Shown here: positions 15,668 to 24,266 of the stretch, piece by piece | How positions within the stretch are numbered: the first letter of the stretch is position 1 | Layout: the number at the start of each line of letters is the position of its first letter | From: Bacteroidota bacterium | Lineage (GTDB): Bacteria; Bacteroidota; Bacteroidia; Bacteroidales; Prolixibacteraceae | Assembly: GCA_023251435.1 (NCBI GenBank) | Contig: JAHEYU010000027.1 | Coordinates: 1 to 64,000, forward strand | Reading direction: 5' to 3' | Length of the DNA: 64,000 nucleotides | Made by a program: the position numbers and the translations under genes | Notes under the pieces: generated by a model | Databases searched by the model: none | What the model was told of the DNA's origin: nothing | Seen by the model: only the letters and a program-made list of their open reading frames with translations

Positions 15668-15994
15668 TCATTGACATTTTTGAATCAGTTCTTGCTGATC
15701 AATTTTCAAAAATTTACTGAATAAATCCTGTGCTTCTTTCCAGTTCTCTTTGTTCAGGCAATATTTTATACGGGGCGCTTCAATTTCACCCTGAATTAAT
15801 CCTGCATCTCTTAATTCTTTCAGGTGTTGGGAAAGAGTTGATTTGACAATCGGAAGGTATTCAGTTAAATCGCCGCTGTAGCAGCACGATTGTTTCGAGA
15901 GCAATTCGAGCACGTACATGCGGATTGGGTGCCCCATCGCCTTGGCATAACGGGCAGCCTTTTTCTGTTCTTCAGTAATAATTAATTTCGACAT
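15668..15994 (-). CDS. arsR: ArsR-family regulator of the second arsenic cluster
   Basis: From the ATG at 15994 the product is 108 residues (SKLIITEEQKKAARYAKAMG onwards). A longer in-frame start would add 53 residues that run through the operator and the upstream gene terminator, so it is rejected. The winged helix has HPIRMYVLELLSKQSCCYSGD, recognition helix VKSTLSQHLKELRDAGLI and wing PRIKYCLN. The vicinal Cys-Cys in SCCYSGD is a probable arsenic site. It leads arsE-arsF-arsG. Its palindromic operator is at 16003-16020 and a near copy is at 14207-14224. Confidence 0.88.
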   Translation of the reverse strand: MSKLIITEEQKKAARYAKAMGHPIRMYVLELLSKQSCCYSGDLTEYLPIVKSTLSQHLKELRDAGLIQGEIEAPRIKYCLNKENWKEAQDLFSKFLKIDQQELIQKCQ

Positions 15995-16002
15995 GGTTCG
16001 TT

Positions 16003-16020
16003 GTTCGTGAAATAACGAAC
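16003..16020. promoter_or_regulatory. Candidate ArsR operator in front of the second arsR
   Basis: GTTCGTGAAATAACGAAC has 6-bp arms GTTCGT/ACGAAC and lies 8 bases upstream of the arsR start. A third half-like GTTCG copy is at 15997-16001. The near-identical site at 14207-14224 supports its reading as an operator. Confidence 0.75.
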
Positions 16021-16062
16021 AAAGATAGAAATTAAATGGTAGGTTGAGTTCTTGATGAATAA

Positions 16063-16099
16063 AAAAGCTCATCAGAATTATTACTCCTGATGAGCTTTT
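16063..16099 (-). terminator. Rho-independent terminator of the PKD-protein gene
   Basis: Arms of 13 bp (AAAAGCTCATCAG at 16063-16075 and CTGATGAGCTTTT at 16087-16099) close an 11-base loop. The minus-strand transcript continues into a U-rich run. It separates the PKD gene from the downstream arsR promoter. Confidence 0.85.
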
Positions 16100-16121
16100 A
16101 AGAAAAATAAATCGAACTTGT

Positions 16122-18194
16122 TTATTTATCCTTGATGAATTTGCGATCGGCAATTAAAGTTTGTCCACTTGTAATCCGAAGAAAATAAATTCCCGAGTTC
16201 AAATGTGAGATGTTAATTTCCGAATGATTTATTCGTTCAGCATCAATTGGTTGTGCGTAAATTTTTTGTCCGGCAATATTTATAATTTCAACAAACAAAT
16301 TCCCTGATAAAGAGGCACCTGAATAAATTTGCAAAACATCTTTCACCGGATTAGGGAAAATTTTGAACTCTGATTCTTTAAGCACTGTTGCGGCTGTAAT
16401 GCCTGCTGCAACAACAACCTGTTGCGAAAATTCCGCAAAATCAGTTCCGTTGACGGCTTTTAGTGTTACGTCGTAAATGCCTTCTTTCCCAAAATCGTAG
16501 TTCACTGTTGCGCCTTTTAATACAACTCCATTGCCAAAATTCCATTCGTATTGAATGCCTTCAACAGGTGCAATCACAGTAAAGTTGTTTTGCCCGTTGA
16601 TGTTTTGTAGGTTCCAGATGGGTCTCGATAAGAATGAAAAGGAATAACTTTTCTGGCAAACACCGTCAATAATAGCCTGAACAGTGTACGGTTTATCGGG
16701 GCACAAAGCTTCCATTATTTTGCCGGTTTTGTTTTCGTGCCAGATGTATTTTACATTTTCTACTTCAACTCCATTCCCGTCAGTCAGTTTCACAACAGCT
16801 TTCCCATTGCATTTATTGTCGGTAGGATCGTTCAGTACAATGCTGAAAGCGCCTTGGCAAGCTGGTAAAGCAGGCGGGTTTACAGCGTGTTTTATCGCAC
16901 GGGTTTCTGTGCAGCCATCTTTGGTGGTTATGGTACATTTTATTTCGTAAATGCCTGGTTTTTCGAATTTATGCTCCGGATTGGTAAGCTCGCTAACACT
17001 TCCGTCGCCAAAGCTCCATTTCAAGTTATTTATCTCGCTTCGACTGATGGCATAAAACAGGAATGTGTTGGGTGTTTCGGGTTTTGGTTTCACAATTAAA
17101 TCAAACCCACAACCAGTAACAACAGCCCTGTCGGCTACTTTTACTACTGCGCAATAGTCGCTCTTACAACCATCTGTTGTTGTAATGATCAGGCAAACTT
17201 TGTATTCGCCAAAGGCGGCATATATGTGCGTTGGAGTTTTTTCAGTACTGGTAGTATTATCGCCAAAATTCCACAAACATTCTTTTATAATTCCGGTTGA
17301 AAGATTGTTAAACACCACTTTTTTCATCATGGCAGGATCGGACCACAATTGATTGGTTGCAGAAAAATAGGCTTTGCAGGCCTGAATGGTTTCACCTGCA
17401 AAAGTTTCTCTTATTTCGCCGTAGCAAACTTTTCCGGTGGAGTGAAGTACTTTTAAATTGACAGTAAATGTTCCTGCTTTTTTGAAAGTGTAAGATGGGT
17501 CAGGTTTTTCGGAGGAGCCACCATCGCCGAAGTACCAATAATATTTTGAGCCTTCTGGCTGCGTTTCGGTTTTGAATGTGTAGCTAACCGGATTTGTTTC
17601 CTTTTTAGCGATGCTGATTGGAAGTCGGCATGTTGTATTCGCAGTAATTTCTGAAATCCGATGAATTTTAGCTGATTTTCCGGCAGTGCATTTTGAAGCT
17701 TCATTGAGCAGCTCGTATGCCAGTTCAACGTATTGGCCTTCCTTGATCAGAAAATTCGGCAATACCTGAACCGGAACCAAAATTGTTCCGTTTTCCAGCG
17801 CAATTACCAGTCCGCAACCATCAACCGTCGAAAGATCTTTCACTTTCCCTTTTCCTGAAAGTATTGCCGATACAGGCGGAGTGATTAGATTTGAGCCTTC
17901 AAATTTTTCTTTTATCTCGCCCACACAAATTTTACCGTCAGCCTTCAAAACTTTAACATAAATGCCGTAGTAATTTGAAGTTTTAAACGTGTGTGTCGGG
18001 GTTGGGGAATCAGAATAAGTGCCATCGCCAAACGACCATGTGTATTTTGCACCTTCTGCCTGAGGCTCGATTTTAAAGGTATAACCTGGCGGCAGGCTTT
18101 TGTTTGTTGAAAACACAATCTTTACGCTACAGTCTTGTGCAAACAGTCCTGAAAATGAAAAAAGGACCATGAGGAAAGTTAAAAATGTTTTCAT
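16122..18194 (-). CDS. Secreted multi-PKD-domain protein with T9SS sorting tail
   Basis: The 690-residue protein has a signal peptide (FLTFLMVLFSFSGLFA) and five PKD-like modules. These are recognisable by YTWSFGDGTYSD, YYWYFGDGGSSE, CLWNFGDNTTST, LKWSFGDGSVSE and YEWNFGNGVVLK, each followed by a T/Y-H-x-F/Y strand. A type A C-terminal sorting domain ends the chain (FKIFPNPVKDVLQIY and later GIYFLRITSG, ending RKFIKDK). It should be exported and attached to the surface by the type IX system. No catalytic domain is seen; an adhesin or structural role is likely. It is monocistronic, with a terminator downstream and a promoter-like sequence upstream. Confidence 0.9.
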   Translation of the reverse strand: MKTFLTFLMVLFSFSGLFAQDCSVKIVFSTNKSLPPGYTFKIEPQAEGAKYTWSFGDGTYSDSPTPTHTFKTSNYYGIYVKVLKADGKICVGEIKEKFEGSNLITPPVSAILSGKGKVKDLSTVDGCGLVIALENGTILVPVQVLPNFLIKEGQYVELAYELLNEASKCTAGKSAKIHRISEITANTTCRLPISIAKKETNPVSYTFKTETQPEGSKYYWYFGDGGSSEKPDPSYTFKKAGTFTVNLKVLHSTGKVCYGEIRETFAGETIQACKAYFSATNQLWSDPAMMKKVVFNNLSTGIIKECLWNFGDNTTSTEKTPTHIYAAFGEYKVCLIITTTDGCKSDYCAVVKVADRAVVTGCGFDLIVKPKPETPNTFLFYAISRSEINNLKWSFGDGSVSELTNPEHKFEKPGIYEIKCTITTKDGCTETRAIKHAVNPPALPACQGAFSIVLNDPTDNKCNGKAVVKLTDGNGVEVENVKYIWHENKTGKIMEALCPDKPYTVQAIIDGVCQKSYSFSFLSRPIWNLQNINGQNNFTVIAPVEGIQYEWNFGNGVVLKGATVNYDFGKEGIYDVTLKAVNGTDFAEFSQQVVVAAGITAATVLKESEFKIFPNPVKDVLQIYSGASLSGNLFVEIINIAGQKIYAQPIDAERINHSEINISHLNSGIYFLRITSGQTLIADRKFIKDK

Positions 18195-18261
18195 AATGGC
18201 TGATTTAAGTAATATTCTAATTTGTTTTTAATAAACGACTTAGTTGTTCTTTTGTAACTTA

Positions 18262-18292
18262 TAAAGATAGGATGCTTTTATTAATTACCAAA
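18262..18292 (-). promoter_or_regulatory. Candidate Bacteroidota-type promoter for the PKD gene
   Basis: On the minus strand TTTG (18292-18289) and TATCTTTA (18269-18262) are 19 bases apart. This fits the -33 TTTG and -7 TAnnTTTG signals except for the last base. It lies about 70 bases upstream of the start codon. Confidence 0.4.
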
Positions 18293-18338
18293 TTGGAATT
18301 TGATGTTAGAAAAACTAAATTTTTTAAAATCCAAATCT

Positions 18339-19898
18339 TTATTTCACTATAAATCTGATGCTTTCGCGGTTATGTTTTTGATGAATGGTGAGTTGATAAG
18401 TTCCTGTTGAAAGGTGCCCTAACTGAAGCTGAATTTGTTGGTTCCCCTTCATGAAATTTTGCCGTAAATGGTTCTCAATTAATTGTCCGTTTAAGGAATA
18501 TATACTGATTTTGGCGAGTTCACCCTCTGCTTCAAACGATAACTGAGCGATGTCTTCAACCGGATTAGGCCATAATTTTGCGTTTTGTGTCGGATCAACC
18601 GCAATTGGAGAAGTAGCTGTACTTTTTGTAATAACCTGAATCTCAGGAAAAGATTTACCTAAAATTTGTAAAATTTCCTGATCGTCGAGACCAAACCACT
18701 GTTTGTATAGACCGGTGTAAATGCTCCGGAAATCATTTTGCATTGGCAAATTATCTGATTTGCCAACTACTGTCGGAATAACCGGATTATTACCCACGAT
18801 GCCTGAATTTATTTTTGATCCGAAGAGAATGGCAGGCCAGGTTGTTCCATGGTCGGTACCCATACTATCATTCGATTTTATGCGCCGCCCAAATTCGGTG
18901 TAAACGAATCCAACAACTTCATCGGCTTTGTTCAAAAGCTTTAAGTCGTCTTCGAAAGCGGCAATTGCTTTTGAAACTTTGCTGAATAAGTTAGGCTGTG
19001 TGCCAGTCAGCTTATCGGTTTCACTCACTTGTAGTGAATGCGTGTCCCAACCGCCCATACTGACTATATAAATTTGAGTTTGTAATCCACCGGCAATCAA
19101 ATTTGCCACTAATTTTAACTGATCGGCCAGCGAATTGGATCCTTCAGTTGGATATAGTGTGGATAGATTTTTAGCCTTGGCAGCCGCATCTTTTATTACT
19201 GAAAGATAACTTTCCGTCTGTTCCATCATTTTGGTTATAAACCGGAGTTCATTTCCAAATGGAGTTTCAGGATATCCGCCATTAGGTGAATTGTTTACAT
19301 AGCTTGACGACAGATTTTTGAGTACTGCACTGTAATTGGCTAATTCGCCCTGGCTTACCGCCGAACTGGTTGAGCCGATTGTGAGAGCGATGGGATGAGG
19401 CTGTTTTTCGTTCGGAAATCCAATAGGATAGGTTGGATATTGTTTGCTAAGCATGCGACCGGCCCATCCTGAATTAAGAAAAGTGTTTGAATCTGATGCC
19501 GAGATTAAAATATCTTTTGATCTGAAATGCGACAAGTTGGGATTAGGATAACCTACTCCCTGAATAATCTGAACTTTTCCTTCTTTGTACAAATTGGAGA
19601 GTTCTCGTAGTGAAGGATGCAACCCGGTTTCGTCAGTCAGTTTCAGTATCTGGGCTTGATCGACCAAAATATTTCGGCGTGCATTGGCCAGGTTGTCGTA
19701 TTGCGAAATGGGAATAACCATATTTAATCCGTCGTTACCTCCGTCGAGCTGAATAAGAATCAGTTTCCGGTCTGGATTGTACGATCCGAGAATGTTAAGA
19801 GCAGAATGGCTGGCCAGGACGTTCAACCATTGCCCCTGAAACAAAAACGGAGTTGCCGCAGTGGCAGTTGTATATTTCAAAAACTTCCTTCGTTCCAT
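18339..19898 (-). CDS. DUF1501 protein with twin-arginine signal and T9SS tail
   Basis: The 519-residue protein starts at the ATG at 19898 with a twin-arginine signal (ERRKFLKYTTATAATPFLF). The body has the DUF1501 landmarks: LILIQLDGGNDGLNMVIP, MGGWDTHSLQ and VYTEFGRRIKSND with a following GTDHGTTWP, an alkaline-phosphatase-like metal site pattern. The last 80 residues are a type A sorting domain (LWPNPVEDIAQLSFEAEG, IYSLNGQLI). DUF1501 and DUF1800 proteins are regularly encoded together, and here the DUF1800 gene lies 28 bases upstream. The function of the pair is unknown. Confidence 0.9.
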   Translation of the reverse strand: MERRKFLKYTTATAATPFLFQGQWLNVLASHSALNILGSYNPDRKLILIQLDGGNDGLNMVIPISQYDNLANARRNILVDQAQILKLTDETGLHPSLRELSNLYKEGKVQIIQGVGYPNPNLSHFRSKDILISASDSNTFLNSGWAGRMLSKQYPTYPIGFPNEKQPHPIALTIGSTSSAVSQGELANYSAVLKNLSSSYVNNSPNGGYPETPFGNELRFITKMMEQTESYLSVIKDAAAKAKNLSTLYPTEGSNSLADQLKLVANLIAGGLQTQIYIVSMGGWDTHSLQVSETDKLTGTQPNLFSKVSKAIAAFEDDLKLLNKADEVVGFVYTEFGRRIKSNDSMGTDHGTTWPAILFGSKINSGIVGNNPVIPTVVGKSDNLPMQNDFRSIYTGLYKQWFGLDDQEILQILGKSFPEIQVITKSTATSPIAVDPTQNAKLWPNPVEDIAQLSFEAEGELAKISIYSLNGQLIENHLRQNFMKGNQQIQLQLGHLSTGTYQLTIHQKHNRESIRFIVK

Positions 19899-19926
19899 GT
19901 GATAGTAATTTTGATTGTCCCCCTTT

Positions 19927-21501
19927 TTAAGCAAGGTAAAATTCAGGCATTCTCAACATCGCTTTTAATAAATCCAAAAGCTTTTTGCTTATCAGACTTT
20001 TTTGTGCAGCATCATTCGGATTACTGGCATATTTGTTCCATTCATAGGTCCAGGTTGAATCGGGTAAACCGGGAATGAGAACTTCTTTTAACAGAGTAAC
20101 CTGCGAGGTAGTTAACGAAACTGGCAAAAGAATCCGGGCCAGTTCGTTTATCAGGATGGTGGCATCCGAAGGATTTGTTAATTGAGAGGTTAAGGTGAAT
20201 GGATCGATGATGTATTTAAATCCACTTTTAGAAACTCCCGAAGCGCACATAGTATCGGTATAGGTTGTACGTGCAGGAACTGTTGCCGAATTAATCCATA
20301 ACTTGTAATAGGATGGTTCTTTGTAGTATTGCGGCCAGCCAGCCACATCAGGCGGATCGCCTACCGACATTTCCATATTTCGGTTCGAATAAAATACCTC
20401 GTTCCACATTTCGTAATTGGTTGTCAAATTTGCCGATAGTTTTATTTCACATTTCCGGTAAACACCAATGGTAAAATCAATTGGGCTTTTGATCTGCGAC
20501 CCGAAATAGTCGGAACTAAAGAAATGCTCGCTGCTTAAAAGCTGCACCAGCATTGGTTTAATATCGTAATTGCTGTTGTATAAAGTAGTGGCCAATGGTT
20601 CAATGATTTGGTCTTCAATCGTCTGATCGATTTGATAGTACATTAACCAGCGATAAATTTTTCGGGTAAGATACCGGGCTGTTTCTTTTTTACTGAAGAT
20701 CATATCAACCAATAATTTATATTCTTCGGCCTCTTTATTTTGAATAATGGTTTTACCGAATGCTTCAGAAAAAACTTTAGTGGTTTTATCGTGTCGGGAA
20801 GCGTCGTAATAAGAATTGTAGTTGCTACGGCTTACTTTCCATCCAGTTAGAACTTTTGCGGCTTCGCGTATGTCGGCTTCAGTGTAATTGGTGTAGTTGC
20901 CATCAGCAATAAGTGCCCCTTTGCCAACAGTAAATAATTCGAACAACTCACGCCCGTAGTTTTCATTGGGTGCTGTGGCTTTGTTCGATTCTCCGTTTAA
21001 ATAAACAAGCATTGCCGGATTGATGGTCATTTCATAAACCAGTTGTTTGATGTTTCCGAGTGCATATTTTCGGAGTAGTTGATTGTACTGGTATAAAAAT
21101 GTTGCGGTATTAACAACTTCGGTTTCTGTGACGAAATGATTGTGCCAGAAAAGCGTCATTTTTTCAACCAGAGAAACGTCTTGTTGCATCATCAGGCTAA
21201 TCCACCATGAACGCAAACTCCGGAGTCTGTAACTATTATAAGTGCTGTTATAAACGGCGTTAATCCAGGTTTGGCCAACCGGAACGTCCAGATCCTTGGC
21301 ATCGTAACTAACAGGCGGTTGCGGGGTGGCCTGAACTTTAGTCAAAGTAGTAAGAGCCGAAGAAATACTTTTCCCTATCAGAGCATCTACCTCTTTCTTT
21401 TTTGCACCAAAGGTGCAACGATCAAGCAGATGCAGTGCCTGACTGTAATCCAGATTACCTGAAATAGCCTGAAGCGAATGAGATTTTCCTGTTGATATCA
21501 T
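19927..21501 (-). CDS. DUF1800 family protein
   Basis: The 524-residue protein has the typical DUF1800 order: an N-terminal LLDRCTFGAKKKEVDAL segment, KMTLFWHNHFVTE, YGRELFELFTVGKG followed by YTEADIREAAKVLTGW, and late FSSDYFGSQIKSPIDFTIG and GDPPDVAGWPQY. The length is normal. There is no obvious signal peptide, unlike its partner. It is the upstream gene of a two-gene unit with the DUF1501 protein. The biochemical role of the family is unknown. Confidence 0.9.
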   Translation of the reverse strand: MISTGKSHSLQAISGNLDYSQALHLLDRCTFGAKKKEVDALIGKSISSALTTLTKVQATPQPPVSYDAKDLDVPVGQTWINAVYNSTYNSYRLRSLRSWWISLMMQQDVSLVEKMTLFWHNHFVTETEVVNTATFLYQYNQLLRKYALGNIKQLVYEMTINPAMLVYLNGESNKATAPNENYGRELFELFTVGKGALIADGNYTNYTEADIREAAKVLTGWKVSRSNYNSYYDASRHDKTTKVFSEAFGKTIIQNKEAEEYKLLVDMIFSKKETARYLTRKIYRWLMYYQIDQTIEDQIIEPLATTLYNSNYDIKPMLVQLLSSEHFFSSDYFGSQIKSPIDFTIGVYRKCEIKLSANLTTNYEMWNEVFYSNRNMEMSVGDPPDVAGWPQYYKEPSYYKLWINSATVPARTTYTDTMCASGVSKSGFKYIIDPFTLTSQLTNPSDATILINELARILLPVSLTTSQVTLLKEVLIPGLPDSTWTYEWNKYASNPNDAAQKSLISKKLLDLLKAMLRMPEFYLA

Positions 21502-21575
21502 AGAAATAGTTTAGCATGTTTTGCTGTGGATGAAGATAAGAAAAAAGCGATTGGTAACTTTTCAGAATAGCCAGA

Positions 21576-21611
21576 TTTGCAGGATTGGAATTAAATAATT
21601 GACTATTTTTG
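21576..21611 (+). promoter_or_regulatory. Candidate promoter for the GH105 gene
   Basis: TATTTTTG at 21604-21611 is a perfect match to the TAnnTTTG -7 signal. TTTG at 21576-21579 is 24 bases upstream, slightly longer than ideal. The start codon follows 29 bases downstream. Confidence 0.45.
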
Positions 21612-21640
21612 GATGCTAAACTTAACTAACCCAATTAGAC

Positions 21641-22747
21641 ATGAACTCAAATAACTCCAACTCGCGTCGTAGTTTTCTGAAAAATGCCGGAAGTCTTTCC
21701 GTCGGAATTGCCGGTATGACGGCTATTGCAGCCAATTTGCCCACTGATATTCGGAAAAAGGAAAAGAATGGAAAACTCTTTATAAACGACATTTCAGGAA
21801 CCAAAGACCGCATTGAACGTGTGAAAATTGCAACGCTCGGAATGCAAAGGTACGATTGGGAACAGGGTGTGGTTGCCCAGGCTTTTCTTGAAATGGGTGA
21901 AATCGATTTGGCCGTTTCGTTTGCACGCGGAGCCATTCTTCGTCAGGAAAAGGGCCGCTTTTCGGTGCTAAAAGGCAATGGCCCGATTAACGATTGTGCC
22001 AGTGTTGGCGAAGTGGTGCTTTTTGCTGCCAAACATACCGGCGATCTGGTATTTCAGAAGGGCGCCGATGAAATGCTCGATGTAATAAAAACCACCAGCC
22101 ATAAAACTGCCGACGGAATTATTTATCACACACAGGAACCGCAAAAGGGAGTATGGTCGGATGCTACCTATATGTTGCCTCCATTTTTGGCTGCTTCAGG
22201 AGATTTTCAGGAATCGATGAAACAGATTGAAGGATACCGGAAATACTTGTATAACGAAAAGGATCAGCTGTATTCTCACATGTGGGACGATGAGAAAAAA
22301 GTACTGAACCGGGCTGATTACTGGGGTGTAGGTAATGGCTGGTCGGCTGCCGGAATGGTGCGGATTATAAAGATGTTGCCCGATTCGATGATGGCAGAAA
22401 AGAAAAAGCTGATCGGCTACACCAAAGATGTAATCGACGGTTGCCTTAAATATCTTCGTAACGACGGAATGTTTCACGATGTTGTGAACCGACCTGATAC
22501 TTTTGTTGAGGTGAATTTAAGCCAGATGCTTTGCTATTCGATTTTCAGGGGAGTGGCGGCAGGATACCTCGATAAGTCGTACCTGAAACCAACAGAAATT
22601 ATGCGAAAGGCGGCCAACGATAAGGTCGATAAACTGGGATATGTAAACGATGTTTGTGGTGTGCCTCATTTCAATCGCCCGTATTTTGCTCCCGAAGGTC
22701 AGGCTTTTTATTTGCTTATGGAAACTGCAGCAAAGGATTTGGCATAA
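21641..22747 (+). CDS. GH105/GH88-type unsaturated glucuronyl/rhamnogalacturonyl hydrolase
   Basis: The 368-residue protein has a twin-arginine-like signal (NSRRSFLKNAGSLSVGIAG) and an (alpha/alpha)6 barrel. Landmarks are QRYDWEQGVVAQAFLEMG, NDCASVGEVVLFA, WSDATYMLPPFLA, YWGVGNGWSAAGMVR and the C-terminal HFNRPYFAPEGQAFYLLM. Enzymes of this group remove the unsaturated uronic acid left by polysaccharide lyases, and the substrate is probably pectic or glucuronan-derived. The Asp in NDCASVG and the Asp in WSDATYM are probable catalytic positions. The gene stands alone and converges on xylE. Confidence 0.85.
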   Translation: MNSNNSNSRRSFLKNAGSLSVGIAGMTAIAANLPTDIRKKEKNGKLFINDISGTKDRIERVKIATLGMQRYDWEQGVVAQAFLEMGEIDLAVSFARGAILRQEKGRFSVLKGNGPINDCASVGEVVLFAAKHTGDLVFQKGADEMLDVIKTTSHKTADGIIYHTQEPQKGVWSDATYMLPPFLAASGDFQESMKQIEGYRKYLYNEKDQLYSHMWDDEKKVLNRADYWGVGNGWSAAGMVRIIKMLPDSMMAEKKKLIGYTKDVIDGCLKYLRNDGMFHDVVNRPDTFVEVNLSQMLCYSIFRGVAAGYLDKSYLKPTEIMRKAANDKVDKLGYVNDVCGVPHFNRPYFAPEGQAFYLLMETAAKDLA

Positions 22748-22830
22748 GAAATGATTAGTTGCTCATAAGCAGAGGCATTATTCAATTCTATTCGCGCAAT
22801 TTCTCGCATTACTTGAAATTTTATAATAAA

Positions 22831-22858
22831 AAAGCCGCTCTTCTTTCGAAGTAGCGGC
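22831..22858 (-). terminator. Terminator of the xyl operon
   Basis: GCCGCT at 22834-22839 pairs with AGCGGC at 22853-22858, and CTTC/GAAG extends the stem. The minus-strand transcript then has six or more U residues. It sits between the convergent xylE and GH105 genes and may serve both. Confidence 0.75.
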
Positions 22859-22882
22859 CTTAATAAATATTTGGATTGGTTT

Positions 22883-24262
22883 TTATTTTTTCCAGAGTTT
22901 TTCCATTTCTTCCAGAGTTTTTCCTTTGGTTTCAGGAACCATTTTCCAGACAAAAAAGAACGATACTAAACTCATTAATCCATAGAAACTATAAGTCAGT
23001 CCACCGCTAAATTCCATCATTGCCGGATAGGTTGACGAAATAAAGTAGTTGGCGGTCCACTGTGCAGCAACGGCAATAGCAATGGCCCGACCCCTGATTT
23101 TGTTCGGGAAAATTTCAGAAATCAACACCCAGCAAATGGGTCCCCACGACATCATGAAAGAGGCAGTGTAGATAATGATGAATATCAGCGTGCTAATACC
23201 GATCACTTTCATAAAGGCCAGTCCGCCAATAGCGAACATACCGATGGCCATTCCTATGGAGCCAATCATCAGCAGGATTTTGCGTCCGTATTTATCAACA
23301 GTCATGATTGCAACAACGGTGAAAATAACGTTTATCAAACCCATTACCACTGTTTGCAGCATCGACGAATCTTTGGCTGCTCCCATGCTTTCGAAAATGC
23401 GTGGCGCATAATAAAGCGCAACATTAATCCCGACAAATTGCTGGAAAACCGACAACAGAATACCGATAATGATGACTACTTTCCCGAAGGCGAATAGTTT
23501 TTCGGAAGCGGCATCGACTGATTTTTTAATATCAGTCATAATCAGTTTCGCTTGTTGAATGCCGTTGATTTTGGTCAGGATTTCAAGTGCTTTGCCATCG
23601 CGATTGGTCATAGCCAGATAGCGTGGTGTTTCAGGAACAAAAAACAAGAGTACTGCAAAAATTCCGGCTGGAAGTGCTTCAGAAATAAACATCCATCTCC
23701 AACCAATATCATTGATGTATTCGATGCTTTTGCCTTGTGCAATAAAATAGTTGACAAAATATACGACCAGCATACCAAAAATGATGGCAAACTGGTTGAT
23801 CGAAACCAAACGACCGCGAATATCAGCCGGAGCAATTTCGCCAATATACATTGGAACTATGGCAGATGCGAGTCCAACACCGATTCCTCCAATAATTCGG
23901 TAGAAATTGAACATGTACAGCAATCCCATGGTTGGTTCACCTTTTTGGAAGAACAGGAATTCAGGATATCCAGATCCCAATGCAGAGATAAAGAACAAAA
24001 TCCCGGCAAGCATCATGGCTCTTTTCCGGCCTAACTTTAAAGAAAGAATACCCGATAGCATTCCGCCGATAATACAACCGATCAACGCGCTCGAAATGGT
24101 TGCTCCGTGTGCAAGCGATCCAAGTCCGAGTGGGGTAATCAGGTATGCCTGAACCGATTTTTCTGCGCCTGAAATTACGGCAGTGTCATATCCAAACAAA
24201 AGACCACCCAGTGTTGCCACCAGGGTGATCCCCGCAATGTATAACGTGTTGCGATCTTTCAT
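22883..24262 (-). CDS. xylE: Xylose:proton symporter (MFS sugar porter)
   Basis: The 459-residue protein is a 12-segment major facilitator of the sugar porter family. Diagnostic motifs are GGLLFGYDTAVISGAE in helix 1, LKLGRKRAMM between helices 2 and 3, GVGLASAIVPMYIGEIAP with a following RGRLVSINQF, FVPETPRYLA after helix 6, QQFVGINVALYYAPRIF in helix 7 and VPETKGKTLEEME after helix 12. Position directly after xylA (4-base gap) identifies xylose as the likely substrate. It should import xylose with a proton. Confidence 0.92.
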   Translation of the reverse strand: MKDRNTLYIAGITLVATLGGLLFGYDTAVISGAEKSVQAYLITPLGLGSLAHGATISSALIGCIIGGMLSGILSLKLGRKRAMMLAGILFFISALGSGYPEFLFFQKGEPTMGLLYMFNFYRIIGGIGVGLASAIVPMYIGEIAPADIRGRLVSINQFAIIFGMLVVYFVNYFIAQGKSIEYINDIGWRWMFISEALPAGIFAVLLFFVPETPRYLAMTNRDGKALEILTKINGIQQAKLIMTDIKKSVDAASEKLFAFGKVVIIIGILLSVFQQFVGINVALYYAPRIFESMGAAKDSSMLQTVVMGLINVIFTVVAIMTVDKYGRKILLMIGSIGMAIGMFAIGGLAFMKVIGISTLIFIIIYTASFMMSWGPICWVLISEIFPNKIRGRAIAIAVAAQWTANYFISSTYPAMMEFSGGLTYSFYGLMSLVSFFFVWKMVPETKGKTLEEMEKLWKK

Positions 24263-24266
24263 TGGA

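Noticed and set aside
15995-16153. Longer start for the second ArsR
   Set aside because: It would run through the operator and the terminator of the neighbouring gene, and the added residues do not resemble ArsR proteins.
23552-24034. 160-codon + strand frame opposite xylE
   Set aside because: It is a shadow of the well-supported sugar porter gene; composition and lack of motifs agree.
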